From NCBI GenBank assembly GCA_014237925.1, contig JABACB010000002.1:1-47969 (forward strand): a stretch of 47,969 nt of DNA. The letters run 5' to 3'. Position 1 is the first letter of the stretch. Every line of letters begins with the position of its first letter. Both the position numbers and the translations under genes were made by a program. Shown here in pieces: positions 40,101 to 47,508 of the stretch. The stretch comes from Alphaproteobacteria bacterium. GTDB taxonomy: Bacteria > Pseudomonadota > Alphaproteobacteria > JABAAW01. The notes below the pieces were generated by a model. The model did not search any database and was not told where the DNA came from. It saw nothing but the letters and a program-made list of their open reading frames with translations.

Positions 40101-40955
40101 CTAGCTTCCGAACAGACTGCGCGGGTCAAAGCGCAGAACAGTTTTTTTCCACAACGCATGCTTTTCCAAGGGTAGACGCAAAGGCGAGCATGCCTTGTCC
40201 GAGAGCGTGCGCAGGGCTGCCTCGGCGGCGCTGCGGAAGAAAGGATCGCTTGCCATGCGCGCGCGATCCATTACCAGCGCATCGATGACATAGGCTTGTT
40301 CGTCGATCGTCAGCAGCAAATCGACGACGAGGTTCTCCAGCGCCGGCGCGCCGACGGGAGGGCTCCAGCAGCGAGTGATGTGACGGCGGAAAGTAGCCAG
40401 CTCGACAGCCGTCAGGATCGACTCGGAGGTCAGAAAAGAAGGTGCCACCTCCGTTTCCGCCAAAGCCTCGTCCAACGATTCGTCCAATGTCGCCTCCTCG
40501 TCCGAAGGCTTTTCCAAGGAAGTGAGCAGAGAGTCGATCGAATCGTTCTTTTCTTCTTCCTTCGCGTCGCTTTGTTCTTGTGTCGCCGTTTGCGTTTTTT
40601 CTTGTGTCTTCGGGGTTGTTTTGGAAGATTCGACGGCGACGCGCTCCGAAACAGTATTTTGGACAGGCTTGTTCTGTTCTGCGGATTGCTCTTCTTTCGG
40701 AGGCTCTTGCTGTTTCGCCTGCGTCGTTTGGCGAGCGGCGGCTTTGGCGGTCGTGCGATAGACTTCGAGGTGTTGTTGCAGCTCTGCCTCCGAGACGACC
40801 TCGACGCGCGTCGAAGGGAAGGGTTCGATGTAGCGCGGCAAGAGCCACGCGACGAGCGTGCTGGCGAAGAACACCACGGCGTGCGCGAACGCGGAGAAGG
40901 CGAGCGTTTCGTTCATGCTGCGTTCGTCGAAGGGACGCAGCAAGAAGTCCTTCAT
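40101..40955 (-). CDS. tolA: TolA-like energy-transducing protein
   Basis: Inner-membrane anchor that bridges to TolB/Pal. One N-terminal transmembrane helix (AFAHAVVFFASTLVAWLL), a long Gln/Glu/Lys-rich periplasmic stretch (about 70-170), and a C-terminal TolA/TonB-like domain (TRCWSPPVGAPALENLVVDLLLTID through LRFDPRSLF) as in alphaproteobacterial TolA. ATG 40955 is preferred; TTG 40973 is in frame and would add six residues. No SD is visible because the region just upstream is an array of 12-bp repeats. Confidence 0.85.
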   Translation of the reverse strand: MKDFLLRPFDERSMNETLAFSAFAHAVVFFASTLVAWLLPRYIEPFPSTRVEVVSEAELQQHLEVYRTTAKAAARQTTQAKQQEPPKEEQSAEQNKPVQNTVSERVAVESSKTTPKTQEKTQTATQEQSDAKEEEKNDSIDSLLTSLEKPSDEEATLDESLDEALAETEVAPSFLTSESILTAVELATFRRHITRCWSPPVGAPALENLVVDLLLTIDEQAYVIDALVMDRARMASDPFFRSAAEAALRTLSDKACSPLRLPLEKHALWKKTVLRFDPRSLFGS

Positions 40956-40968
40956 GGCAAGAGCGAGC

Positions 40969-41040
40969 GACAAGGCGAGCGGTAAGGCGAGCGGTAAGGC
41001 GAGCGGTAAGGCGAGCGGTAAGGCGAGCGGTAAGGGAAGG
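40969..41040 (-). repeat. Six 12-bp units between tolR and tolA
   Basis: Units of GGTAAGGCGAGC (top strand), four identical plus one diverged at each end. They fill the gap between the tolR stop and the tolA start. The tolA frame is open through the array and would read Leu-Ala-Leu-Pro repeats, back to the tolR stop codon itself. Confidence 0.93.
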
Positions 41041-41054
41041 GTGGAGCGTTCTGA

Positions 41055-41483
41055 CTAACGCAGCCGGTCGGTGACGAGCGAGACGCGCTCGAACCCTGCG
41101 CGGTTGATGCGTCCCATGATTCGCAAGACTTGCGCGTAGCGTAGCCTGCGGTCGCCGCGGATATAGATGGCGATGTCGGTGTTGCCCGCCGCAAGCGCCG
41201 TCAGATGTTTGGCGAGCGTTTTTTCTTTCACGCGCGTTTCTTGCAGAAAGATCGAGCCGTCCTTGCGAATCGAGATCACGAGGGGTTGTTCTTGCGCTTG
41301 CAGGGGTTTGGCGTCGCTCTGCGGCAGTTCGACCTCCAGCCCGACGCTCAACAGCGGTGCGGTGACCATAAAGACGACGAGCAACACCAGCATCACATCG
41401 ATGAAGGGTGTGACATTGATGGTGTCGATCAGCGTCTTCCTTCGAAAACGGAGCGCTCTGGCGGAGGGAAGAGGGGCTGGCAT
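41055..41483 (-). CDS. tolR: Tol-Pal system protein TolR (ExbD family)
   Basis: Inner-membrane proton-channel partner of TolQ. NVTPFIDVMLVLLVVFMVTAPLL is the single transmembrane segment with the essential Asp; GLEVELPQSDAKP and IYIRGDRRLRYAQVLRIMGRINRAGFERVSLVTD form the periplasmic domain. Length 142 aa is normal. The 64-bp gap to tolQ and the repeat-filled gap to tolA are the only spacers in the operon. Confidence 0.95.
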   Translation of the reverse strand: MPAPLPSARALRFRRKTLIDTINVTPFIDVMLVLLVVFMVTAPLLSVGLEVELPQSDAKPLQAQEQPLVISIRKDGSIFLQETRVKEKTLAKHLTALAAGNTDIAIYIRGDRRLRYAQVLRIMGRINRAGFERVSLVTDRLR

Positions 41484-41547
41484 GAAAGAAGAAGGCGAGG
41501 CAAAAAGGGCTTGTTCGCAAAGCGAAGAGTGAGTGGCCTGCGCCGAG

Positions 41548-42237
41548 TCAACGCGCAGAAGTTGCCATGTCGTCGAACTGGCGTGAGAAGCGAATCGTCA
41601 GTTGTTCGACGAAGGCTTCCAAGTCCAAGTGGATGCGGTTCGCGCGCACGAGCAGCAGGTTGTAGAAGATCGTCGCCGGAATGGCAGCGACCAGTCCGAG
41701 CGCGGTTGCAAAAAGCGCCTCGGCGATGCCCGGCGCGACGATGGCGAGGCTCGATTGCTGGGTTGCCGAGATCGCACGGAAGCTGTTCATGATTCCCCAC
41801 ACCGTGCCGAACAGCCCGATGAAAGGCGCGCTCGAGCCTATCGTGGCGAGGATGGGCAACAGGCGTTCGCCGCGCGCGTTTTCTTCCAGCAGGCGCAAGC
41901 TCAGGATGCGTACGATACGCTCTTCCAAGGGTTGTCTCTGTGCATGGCGGTGGCGAGTCGAGACCTTCCATTCCTCCATCGCAGAGACGAACAAGCGCAC
42001 CAAGGGACAGCGGTCGCTTTCGCGCAACTCTTGCGAGAGCTTCAGAATCGAGCCCTCGTGATGGAAGCGTAGCCAAAAGCGATGGTTGAGAAAAACAGTC
42101 GTTTTCAGCTCGGCATACTTCTTCAGCGCGACAGCCCAGCTCAGTATCGAGAAGAAGGCGAGTAGCGCGAGAACGAGCTGCACGACCCAGTGCGCAGAGA
42201 GCAGGAGGGAGGCGAAACCGAACGATTCTTGGGGCAT
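41548..42237 (-). CDS. tolQ: Tol-Pal system protein TolQ (ExbB family)
   Basis: Three-helix channel subunit that uses proton flow to drive TolA. The first helix is WVVQLVLALLAFFSILSWAVAL; the conserved core is LLPILATIGSSAPFIGLFGTVWGIMNSFRAI and GIAEALFATALGLVAAIPATIFYNLL. ATG at 42237 gives the normal length (229 aa); an in-frame TTG at 42270 is less likely. No clear SD, since the upstream sequence on this strand is pyrimidine-rich. Confidence 0.95.
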   Translation of the reverse strand: MPQESFGFASLLLSAHWVVQLVLALLAFFSILSWAVALKKYAELKTTVFLNHRFWLRFHHEGSILKLSQELRESDRCPLVRLFVSAMEEWKVSTRHRHAQRQPLEERIVRILSLRLLEENARGERLLPILATIGSSAPFIGLFGTVWGIMNSFRAISATQQSSLAIVAPGIAEALFATALGLVAAIPATIFYNLLLVRANRIHLDLEAFVEQLTIRFSRQFDDMATSAR

Positions 42238-42571
42238 AGGGGAGGGAAGGGAAGTCTTAAAAGCTGGCAACAGAACAAGTGTAGCAAATTGTGAGGCTGA
42301 TGTATGGCAATCGGTGGGAACGCGAGACGCGCAAACCCTATTTTCACCCTTCTTTCACCCTTCTTCCACCCTTCCCAATTTCACCCTTCTTTCACCTTTC
42401 CCGATTTCACCCTTCTTTCACCCTTCCCGCCCTTTACAGCGTTTTGCCTATAGGGAGCGCGTTGGTCTTTTCCGCACCCCCTATTGTTCCCATGTGCGCG
42501 ACAATGTTTTTTTGTCGTTAAGAATTCTGTCTCCCGTTTTTTCAACGCAACACACTTGTCTCCCAATCATC
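42238..42571 (-). other. tolQ-ybgC gap with a C/T-rich repeat array
   Basis: 334 bp without a supportable gene. It holds an array of TTTCACCCTTC-like units (42342-42428) that is purine-rich on the transcript strand. It separates ybgC from tolQ, which are adjacent in many genomes, so tolQRAB may have its own promoter here. Confidence 0.6.
42342..42428 (+). repeat. C/T-rich tandem repeats upstream of tolQ
   Basis: Imperfect 11-bp units (TTTCACCCTTC) are arranged in three higher-order blocks, each ending CTTCCC or TTTCCC plus a separator (AA, GA, GC). On the minus strand the units read GAAGGGTGAAA, close to SD-like purine runs. Confidence 0.85.
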
Positions 42572-43012
42572 TTATTCTCCCCCAAACAAAGCTGCCACAT
42601 CGGAAGGCATGCGGCAGGGCTTGTGCGTTCGCACATCGACGATCGCAAGGGTTGTCTCGAGCTCGGCTGCAAGCGTGTTGCTTTCTTCCAATAGAATTTT
42701 CTGCAACAGCTCCAAACGCGCGCCGTGCGCCTTGAGACAGAGGGTCTCTACGGACAAAAGGTCGTCGAGGTGTGCTGCGCGCGCATAACGGCAGCTGCAG
42801 CGTTGAACGACAAACAGGATGCCGCGCCTTGACGCCATGCGCGAGACCGCCATGCCCGCCTCGCGCAAGAGTGCGCTGCGCGCGCGCTCGGCAAACTTGA
42901 GATAGTTTGCGTAATAGACGACACCTCCCGCGTCCGTGTCCTCGTAATAGACGCGCACCGAATGCCGCCACACCCTTGAGTTCGCAGTGCTTCTTGTATC
43001 AGGCAATTTCAT
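42572..43012 (-). CDS. ybgC: YbgC-type acyl-CoA thioesterase
   Basis: Hotdog-fold thioesterase of the tol-pal cluster. HSVRVYYEDTDAGGVVYYANYLKFAERAR is the active-site helix with the catalytic Asp; RRGILFVVQRCSCRYARAAHLDDLLSVET and LAAELETTLAIVDVRTHKPCRMP follow. Length 146 aa is slightly over the family norm. It is 30 bp after ruvB on the same strand. Confidence 0.93.
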   Translation of the reverse strand: MKLPDTRSTANSRVWRHSVRVYYEDTDAGGVVYYANYLKFAERARSALLREAGMAVSRMASRRGILFVVQRCSCRYARAAHLDDLLSVETLCLKAHGARLELLQKILLEESNTLAAELETTLAIVDVRTHKPCRMPSDVAALFGGE

Positions 43013-43042
43013 CGTTCGCTGTCGTGTGCTCTCCGCGTTCTC

Positions 43043-44119
43043 TTAGGGGCTTTCGGGAAAAATCTCTTCTTGATGCTTGCGCACGCGCTTGATTCCGCAG
43101 CGCGTCCATCCTGCGGCACTCAATTGCCGTCCTCGTGCCGTTTTTTCCAGCAAGCCCTGTTGCAGCAAGAAAGGTTCGACGACCTCTTCCAAAACATCCT
43201 TCTCCTGCGACAGCGCGGCAGCCAATGTCTCCACGCCCGCAGGACCACCTCCGAAGCGCGATGCCAGCAGGACGAGGTAGTCGCGGTCCAGCCTGTCCAA
43301 ACCGCCCTCGTCCACGCCCAAACGCTGCAAGGCTTGCTCGGCACAGCCTCGGTCGATCTCTTGTATGCGCGCCACGGTGGCAAAGTCGACGATGCGCCGC
43401 AAGAGACGCAACGCGATGCGCGGTGTCGCACGACTGCGCCCTGCAATCGTCAAGGCGCCCTCCTTGCTCAAAGGAATGGCAAGAGTGCTCCGCATCGCTG
43501 CGCGGCGCAAAATCTCCGCAAGCTCCTGCGTCTTGTAAAACACGAAATCCAAAGGGATGCCGAATCGCTCGCGCAGAGGACGCGCGATCAACCCCGGGCG
43601 CGTCGTCGCGCCCACCAAAGTGAAGGGAGCAAGCGACAGACGCACCGAGCGTGCGCTTGCTCCTGCGCCGATCAGGATATCCAAGCTTCGGTCTTCCATC
43701 GCGCCGTACAGCAGCTCTTCGACCGCGCTCGGCAAGCGATGGATCTCGTCGATGAAGAACACCTCTCCCGCCTCGCAATCCGTCAGCAGAGCCGCGAGAT
43801 CGCCCGCTTTCGTCACAACAGGACCCGAGGTGGCGCGAAAGGGCGCGTTCATCTCGGCGGCGACGATGCGTGCCAAGGTCGTCTTGCCCAAACCCGGAGG
43901 ACCGCACAAAAGAAGGTGATCCAGGGGCTCGCCGCGCAGGCGCGCCGATTCCAAGAACACCGAAAGGTTGCGACAGAGCGATTCCTGACCGATAAAGTCC
44001 GAAAAACATGTCGGGCGCAGCGAGCCTCCCGTAGCCGAAGGTTGCTCGGACGACAGCTCGCCTTCCTGCACCACGGGTTCGGGCGAAACAATTCTCGATC
44101 GCGCAGGATTGTCCGTCAT
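43043..44119 (-). CDS. ruvB: Holliday-junction branch-migration helicase RuvB
   Basis: AAA+ motor of RuvABC. LRPTCFSDFIGQESL, Walker A LLCGPPGLGKTTLARIVA, Walker B GEVFFIDEIHRL, VGATTRPGLIARPLRERFGI (sensor/Arg finger), and the C-terminal winged helix GPAGVETLAAALSQEKDVLEEVVEPFLLQQGLLEKTARGR are all complete. 358 residues. Overlaps the ruvA stop by 4 bp. Confidence 0.97.
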   Translation of the reverse strand: MTDNPARSRIVSPEPVVQEGELSSEQPSATGGSLRPTCFSDFIGQESLCRNLSVFLESARLRGEPLDHLLLCGPPGLGKTTLARIVAAEMNAPFRATSGPVVTKAGDLAALLTDCEAGEVFFIDEIHRLPSAVEELLYGAMEDRSLDILIGAGASARSVRLSLAPFTLVGATTRPGLIARPLRERFGIPLDFVFYKTQELAEILRRAAMRSTLAIPLSKEGALTIAGRSRATPRIALRLLRRIVDFATVARIQEIDRGCAEQALQRLGVDEGGLDRLDRDYLVLLASRFGGGPAGVETLAAALSQEKDVLEEVVEPFLLQQGLLEKTARGRQLSAAGWTRCGIKRVRKHQEEIFPESP

Positions 44120-44796
44120 CGTCGAGCAGGCGAGGGCGAGGCTGCCGTCTCATCCGCCTCGTTTTTTTGCGGGCGCGACGAAGGACGCAGCCTTCGCAAG
44201 GCTTTACGCAAGGCTTCGTCCAAGGTTGCAGGCTCTTCTTCGCGGCGCAAGGCTTGAAGCGTTCGCGTCGTCTCGGCGCGATCGAAGCCCAGCGATTCCA
44301 GCGCCTCGACGAGATCGTGCCAAAGCCTCTGCTCGAAAGAAGGGGGGGCAGAAGGATGAGCGTCGCGCGGCAAACGCGAATCGAAGGCGGCGGGCAGGAT
44401 ATCCACCTTTCCTTCGAGCTCGGAGACCAAACGCTGTGCCGTGCGCGCTCCCAATCCTGAGACAGCTTGCAACGACGCCTTGTCACCCTCTGCGATCGCG
44501 CGTGCAAGAGCGCCGCGATCGAAGCGCGAGAGCACTGCCAGCGCGAGTTTTCCGCCGACGCCTTGCACTCCGATCAAGAGGCGGAAGGCGTCGCGTTCGT
44601 CGGCGTCGAAAAAGCCGTAGAGCCTGAAGTCGCCGTCGCGTGCTTGCAACACGACGAGAAGTCTCGCCTCCTCGCCTTGTTGCAAGCGTGCGCGCGTGAG
44701 CGCGGAGCATAGCAGGCGAAATCCGATCCCGCCGCACAGCAACACGGCTCCCTCGCTGTCGGTGCTCTCTATGCGTCCCTCCAAGAAGGCGATCAC
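44116..44796 (-). CDS. ruvA: Holliday-junction DNA helicase subunit RuvA
   Basis: Tetramer that binds the four-way junction. IAFLEGRIESTDSEGAVLLCGGIGFRLLC is the OB-fold domain; LIGVQGVGGKLALAVLS and AVSGLGARTAQRLVSELEGK are the two helix-hairpin-helix motifs; the C-terminal domain (ALESLGFDRAETTRTLQAL) is present. GTG at 44796 overlaps the ruvC stop by 4 bp. 226 residues, with a Ser/Pro/Arg tail longer than usual. Confidence 0.95.
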   Translation of the reverse strand: MIAFLEGRIESTDSEGAVLLCGGIGFRLLCSALTRARLQQGEEARLLVVLQARDGDFRLYGFFDADERDAFRLLIGVQGVGGKLALAVLSRFDRGALARAIAEGDKASLQAVSGLGARTAQRLVSELEGKVDILPAAFDSRLPRDAHPSAPPSFEQRLWHDLVEALESLGFDRAETTRTLQALRREEEPATLDEALRKALRRLRPSSRPQKNEADETAASPSPARR

Positions 44797-45383
44797 AGAA
44801 CCCTCTCGCGTGTCGTTGCTGCAGCCTCTTCTTTTGCTGCGGATGTTGTCGTGGGTTTTGCTATAGAGATTTTCTGGGAAATTTCTTGGGAGATTTTTTG
44901 CAGGTTTTTGCTCGCAGGGTTCAAGGCATGGCATGTCGCGACTGCCAAAGCGTCTATGGCATGCTCGGATGCCTTGTCCAGTGATTTGCGGCTTTCCGAA
45001 AACAGACGTGCCATCATGAGACGCGTCTGCTGCTTGTCGATCGCCCCTGAAGTGCTGATGGCGCGTTTCACCGTTCGCGGTGCATACTCTACGCAAGGAC
45101 GACCGACGGTTGCGAGCAGGGCTACCGTGCGCGCCTGTCCGAGCGCGAAGGCGGAGCGTGGATTGTTGCCCAAGAAGACCGCTTCCAACGCCACTTCGTC
45201 AGGAGAGCATAAAGAGACGATACCGGACAGGCATTCCAAGAGGCGTGCAAGACGTTGTGAGAGAGGGAGCGTCTGCGGTACACACACCGTGCCGCAGTCT
45301 CGAAAGCGCAAGCTGTTCCCCTCGCGTTCGATCAAGCCCCATCCCGTTGCCGTCAGACCTGGGTCGATGCCGAGGATGCGCAC
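44793..45383 (-). CDS. ruvC: Crossover junction endodeoxyribonuclease RuvC
   Basis: Resolves Holliday junctions. The catalytic acids are in ILGIDPGLTATGWG, VALEAVFLGNN, and ASEHAIDALAVATCH. Family length is about 165-175; this protein is 196 because of a tail built from 12-bp units (ISQE/ISQK) and an Ala/Thr-rich end after the conserved fold. Downstream of yebC by 12 bp. Confidence 0.95.
   Translation of the reverse strand: MRILGIDPGLTATGWGLIEREGNSLRFRDCGTVCVPQTLPLSQRLARLLECLSGIVSLCSPDEVALEAVFLGNNPRSAFALGQARTVALLATVGRPCVEYAPRTVKRAISTSGAIDKQQTRLMMARLFSESRKSLDKASEHAIDALAVATCHALNPASKNLQKISQEISQKISIAKPTTTSAAKEEAAATTRERVL
44866..44913 (-). repeat. 12-bp in-frame units in the ruvC tail
   Basis: Four diverged units (GAGATTTTCTGG, GAAATTTCTTGG, GAGATTTTTTGC, AGGTTTTTGCTC on the top strand). 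They extend RuvC beyond its normal end. Confidence 0.75.
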
Positions 45384-45395
45384 GACAGCGAGGAC

Positions 45396-46157
45396 TCACC
45401 CCTCCCCTTCAGAGGATAGGCGTGCCAAGGTTTCTTCCGTCATGTCGAAGTTTGCCCAGACTTGTTGTACATCTTCGCACTCTTCCAAGGCTTCGAGCAT
45501 TTTCGTCAGAGAGTCGGCGTGCCTGTCTTCGACCTGAATCGAAGATTGCGGCTGCCAAATCAGCTGCGCAGTTGCAATCTCGCCGAAGGACTGTTGCAAG
45601 TGCGCGGCAAGCTTGTGCAGGTCGTTCGCGTCGCACACGACGCTGTGTTCTTCCGCCTCGGAGACAACTTCCTGCGCACCCGCCTCCAGCGCTGCGTCGA
45701 AGATATCTTCCTCGCTCGCTTTTTCGCGCGGCAGACGAATCTCGCCGCAACGTTTGAAAAGAAATGCCACCGTTCCCTGTTCGCCCAAAGATCCGCCGAA
45801 CTTGGAAAACAGCGCGCGTACTTGTGCGCTCGTGCGGTTGCGATTGTCGGTGAGCGCTTCGACGATCACGGCAACGCCGCCTACTGCGTAGCCCTCGTAG
45901 CGAATCTCCTCGTAGTGAACATCCGCCTCGTCACCCGCAGCCTTGGCGATGGCACGCGCAATATTATCGTTCGGCATGTTCTCGCCACGCGCTGTTAGCA
46001 TCGCCGTTCGCAGGCGCGGGTTGCTGGCAGCGTCGCTGCCGCCCGCCTTCACGGCGACCGAGATTTCGCGCGTGAGCTTGGCAAAGCGTCGAGCGCGCTT
46101 CTTGTCCTGCGCACCCTTGCGAAACATGATGTTTTTGAACTTGGAATGTCCTGCCAT
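45396..46157 (-). CDS. yebC: YebC/PmpR-family protein (ribosome-rescue / regulator)
   Basis: Conserved three-domain protein, earlier annotated as a transcriptional regulator and more recently linked to translation of stalling motifs. MAGHSKFKNIMFRKGAQDKKRARRFAKLTREI, NPRLRTAMLTARGENMPNDNIARAI, and GEQGTVAFLFKRCGEI are the hallmark blocks. Length 253 aa is normal. The leader carries three tandem copies of a 15-bp unit each with AAGGAG (see separate entry). Confidence 0.95.
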   Translation of the reverse strand: MAGHSKFKNIMFRKGAQDKKRARRFAKLTREISVAVKAGGSDAASNPRLRTAMLTARGENMPNDNIARAIAKAAGDEADVHYEEIRYEGYAVGGVAVIVEALTDNRNRTSAQVRALFSKFGGSLGEQGTVAFLFKRCGEIRLPREKASEEDIFDAALEAGAQEVVSEAEEHSVVCDANDLHKLAAHLQQSFGEIATAQLIWQPQSSIQVEDRHADSLTKMLEALEECEDVQQVWANFDMTEETLARLSSEGEG

Positions 46158-46367
46158 CGTCTACGACTCCTTCGTCTTTAACTCCTTGGTCTTTGACTCC
46201 TTGGTCTTTTCGTCTCTTCGCGTTTCATCTCTTCGCTTTTTGCTTCAAAGCTTCTTCGCATTTCGCTTCTTCGCGTTTTCGTCTCTTCGCGTTTGTTTTT
46301 GCTCTCCTCTTTTTTGCGCGCGATCTTGAGGCGACGATGTTGTGCGTACTTTCGCGGAGGTGTGGGG
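46158..46367 (-). other. yebC leader and ppa 3' gap
   Basis: 210 bp dominated by T/C-rich repeats on the top strand: three 15-bp SD-bearing units next to yebC, then CTCTTCGCGTTT-type units to about 46290. No supportable gene and no clear terminator for ppa's upstream neighbour. Confidence 0.55.
46166..46210 (-). promoter_or_regulatory. Triplicated Shine-Dalgarno array before yebC
   Basis: Three 15-bp tandem units, each with CTCCTT on the top strand (46167, 46182, 46197), that is AAGGAG on the yebC transcript. The nearest one ends 9 bases before the yebC ATG, a workable spacing; the others are 15 and 30 bases further up. Confidence 0.85.
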
Positions 46368-46892
46368 TCAAGAAGCGCGTTTCAACGCCGCCTCGATCAG
46401 GCTGCGCGCACGCTCGGCGGATTCCCATCCGTTCATCTTGACCCACTTGTTCTTTTCCAAATCTTTGTAGTGTTCGAAGAAATGCACGATCTGCTCGCGC
46501 ACGATCGAAGGAAGGTCTTCGTGGCTTGTGCAGTTCTCGTAGTAGCTGTGCAGCTTTTCGTGCGGCACGCAGAGAATTTTTTCATCCTCGCCGCTTTCGT
46601 CCTCCATCGCGAGCGCTCCGATCGGACGCGCGCGCAAGACAGAGCCCGGCAAGACGGGAATTTGTCCCAGCACCAACGCGTCGCACGGATCGCCGTCGCC
46701 GGAGAGGGTGTGGGGAACGAAGCCGTAGTTGGCGGGATAAAACATCGCGGTCGACAAGAAGCGATCGACGAACAGAGCACCCGAAGCCTTGTCCATCTCG
46801 TACTTGACGGGAGCCGCGTTCATCGGCACTTCGACGACGACATAGATGTCGTCGGGCGGATGTTCGCCTGCAGAAATTTTCGAAATATCCAT
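46368..46892 (-). CDS. ppa: Inorganic pyrophosphatase
   Basis: Soluble family I enzyme that hydrolyses pyrophosphate. VEVPMNAAPVKYEMDKASGALFVDRFL, YPANYGFVPHTLSGDGDPCDALVLG with the catalytic Asp cluster, and DESGEDEKILCVPHEKLHSYY are present; HFFEHYKDLEKNKWVKMNGW is canonical. 174 residues, normal. Alone between repeat-rich gaps. Confidence 0.96.
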   Translation of the reverse strand: MDISKISAGEHPPDDIYVVVEVPMNAAPVKYEMDKASGALFVDRFLSTAMFYPANYGFVPHTLSGDGDPCDALVLGQIPVLPGSVLRARPIGALAMEDESGEDEKILCVPHEKLHSYYENCTSHEDLPSIVREQIVHFFEHYKDLEKNKWVKMNGWESAERARSLIEAALKRAS

Positions 46893-46910
46893 CCGTCAGA
46901 AAAACCCCGT

Positions 46911-46963
46911 CAGAAGTGTTTGCAGAAGTGTTTCAGAAGTGCAGAAGTGTTTCAGAAGTGTTT
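46911..46963 (+). repeat. CAGAAGTGTTT tandem units
   Basis: Five copies of CAGAAGTG with variable ends (11, 12 and 8 bp spacing), in the gap upstream of ppa and overlapping the stop of the small membrane protein gene. Non-coding apart from the final codons. Confidence 0.85.
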
Positions 46964-47368
46964 GGCGGCGTGCTTCCTCTGCAGCCCGCGTTTCACGAGC
47001 GCGAAAAACGACACGCCCGCGAGCGCATCCCACAGCAGGAACAACCCTGCCCCTTCCTCAAGCACGGAGGCGAGTGCGAAAGCGAGTGCCGTGCCGCCGA
47101 AGACGAAGGTTGTCCAAAAGCTACCCGCCCCAAAGCTACCCCCAAATCTGCTTTTTGGGTTGCCCTTTGGGATGCTTTTTGGGCTGCCCTTTGCGCGCCG
47201 CGTCAAGAAGACGGCAAGGCATGCTCCGCTCAAGGCGAAGACGGAGGGTTCTGCCAAGCTGTGAAACAGTTCGAAGGCGGGCGAGACCTCGATGCCGTAG
47301 ACATGGTGGGCAGACGCTGCCTGCGAAAGAAGCACGAGGCTAACTAAAAAAAGCACAATCGTCGTCAT
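46952..47368 (-). CDS. Small membrane protein, unknown function
   Basis: 138 residues with a signal-like N-terminal helix (TTIVLFLVSLVLLSQAASAH) and three further hydrophobic segments (PSVFALSGACLAVFL, FWTTFVFGGTALAFALAS, GLFLLWDALAGVSFFALV). A repeat-derived Ser/Pro/Lys/Gly loop lies at residues 58-82. No family recognised. ATG at 47368 is chosen because the hydrophobic helix follows at once; upstream in-frame sequence is Arg-rich and unlikely to be protein. Confidence 0.55.
   Translation of the reverse strand: MTTIVLFLVSLVLLSQAASAHHVYGIEVSPAFELFHSLAEPSVFALSGACLAVFLTRRAKGSPKSIPKGNPKSRFGGSFGAGSFWTTFVFGGTALAFALASVLEEGAGLFLLWDALAGVSFFALVKRGLQRKHAAKHF
47151..47198 (-). repeat. Four alternating 12-bp units in the small membrane protein gene
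   Basis: CTTTTTGGGTTG, CCCTTTGGGATG, CTTTTTGGGCTG and CCCTTTGCGCGC on the top strand; they alternate as a 24-bp pair. They encode the KGSPKSIPKGNPKS loop. Confidence 0.85.
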
Positions 47369-47508
47369 CGAAAAACTCTCCCAAAAAACACAGAGACACA
47401 ACAAAGGTGTACCCGTTTGCCACTCGCGCGCGTATAACACGAATGATGCCAAAATGATGCCAGAATGATGCCAAGCAGCAACGGGCGAATCTCTAGCAAA
47501 GCATGACC

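Noticed and set aside
40126-41520. 464-codon frame across tolA/tolR with TARL repeats
   Set aside because: It is another frame of the tolR-tolA repeat array and the tol genes.
42342-42428. CRISPR-like array
   Set aside because: Units are about 11 bp with no unique spacers; it is a simple tandem repeat.
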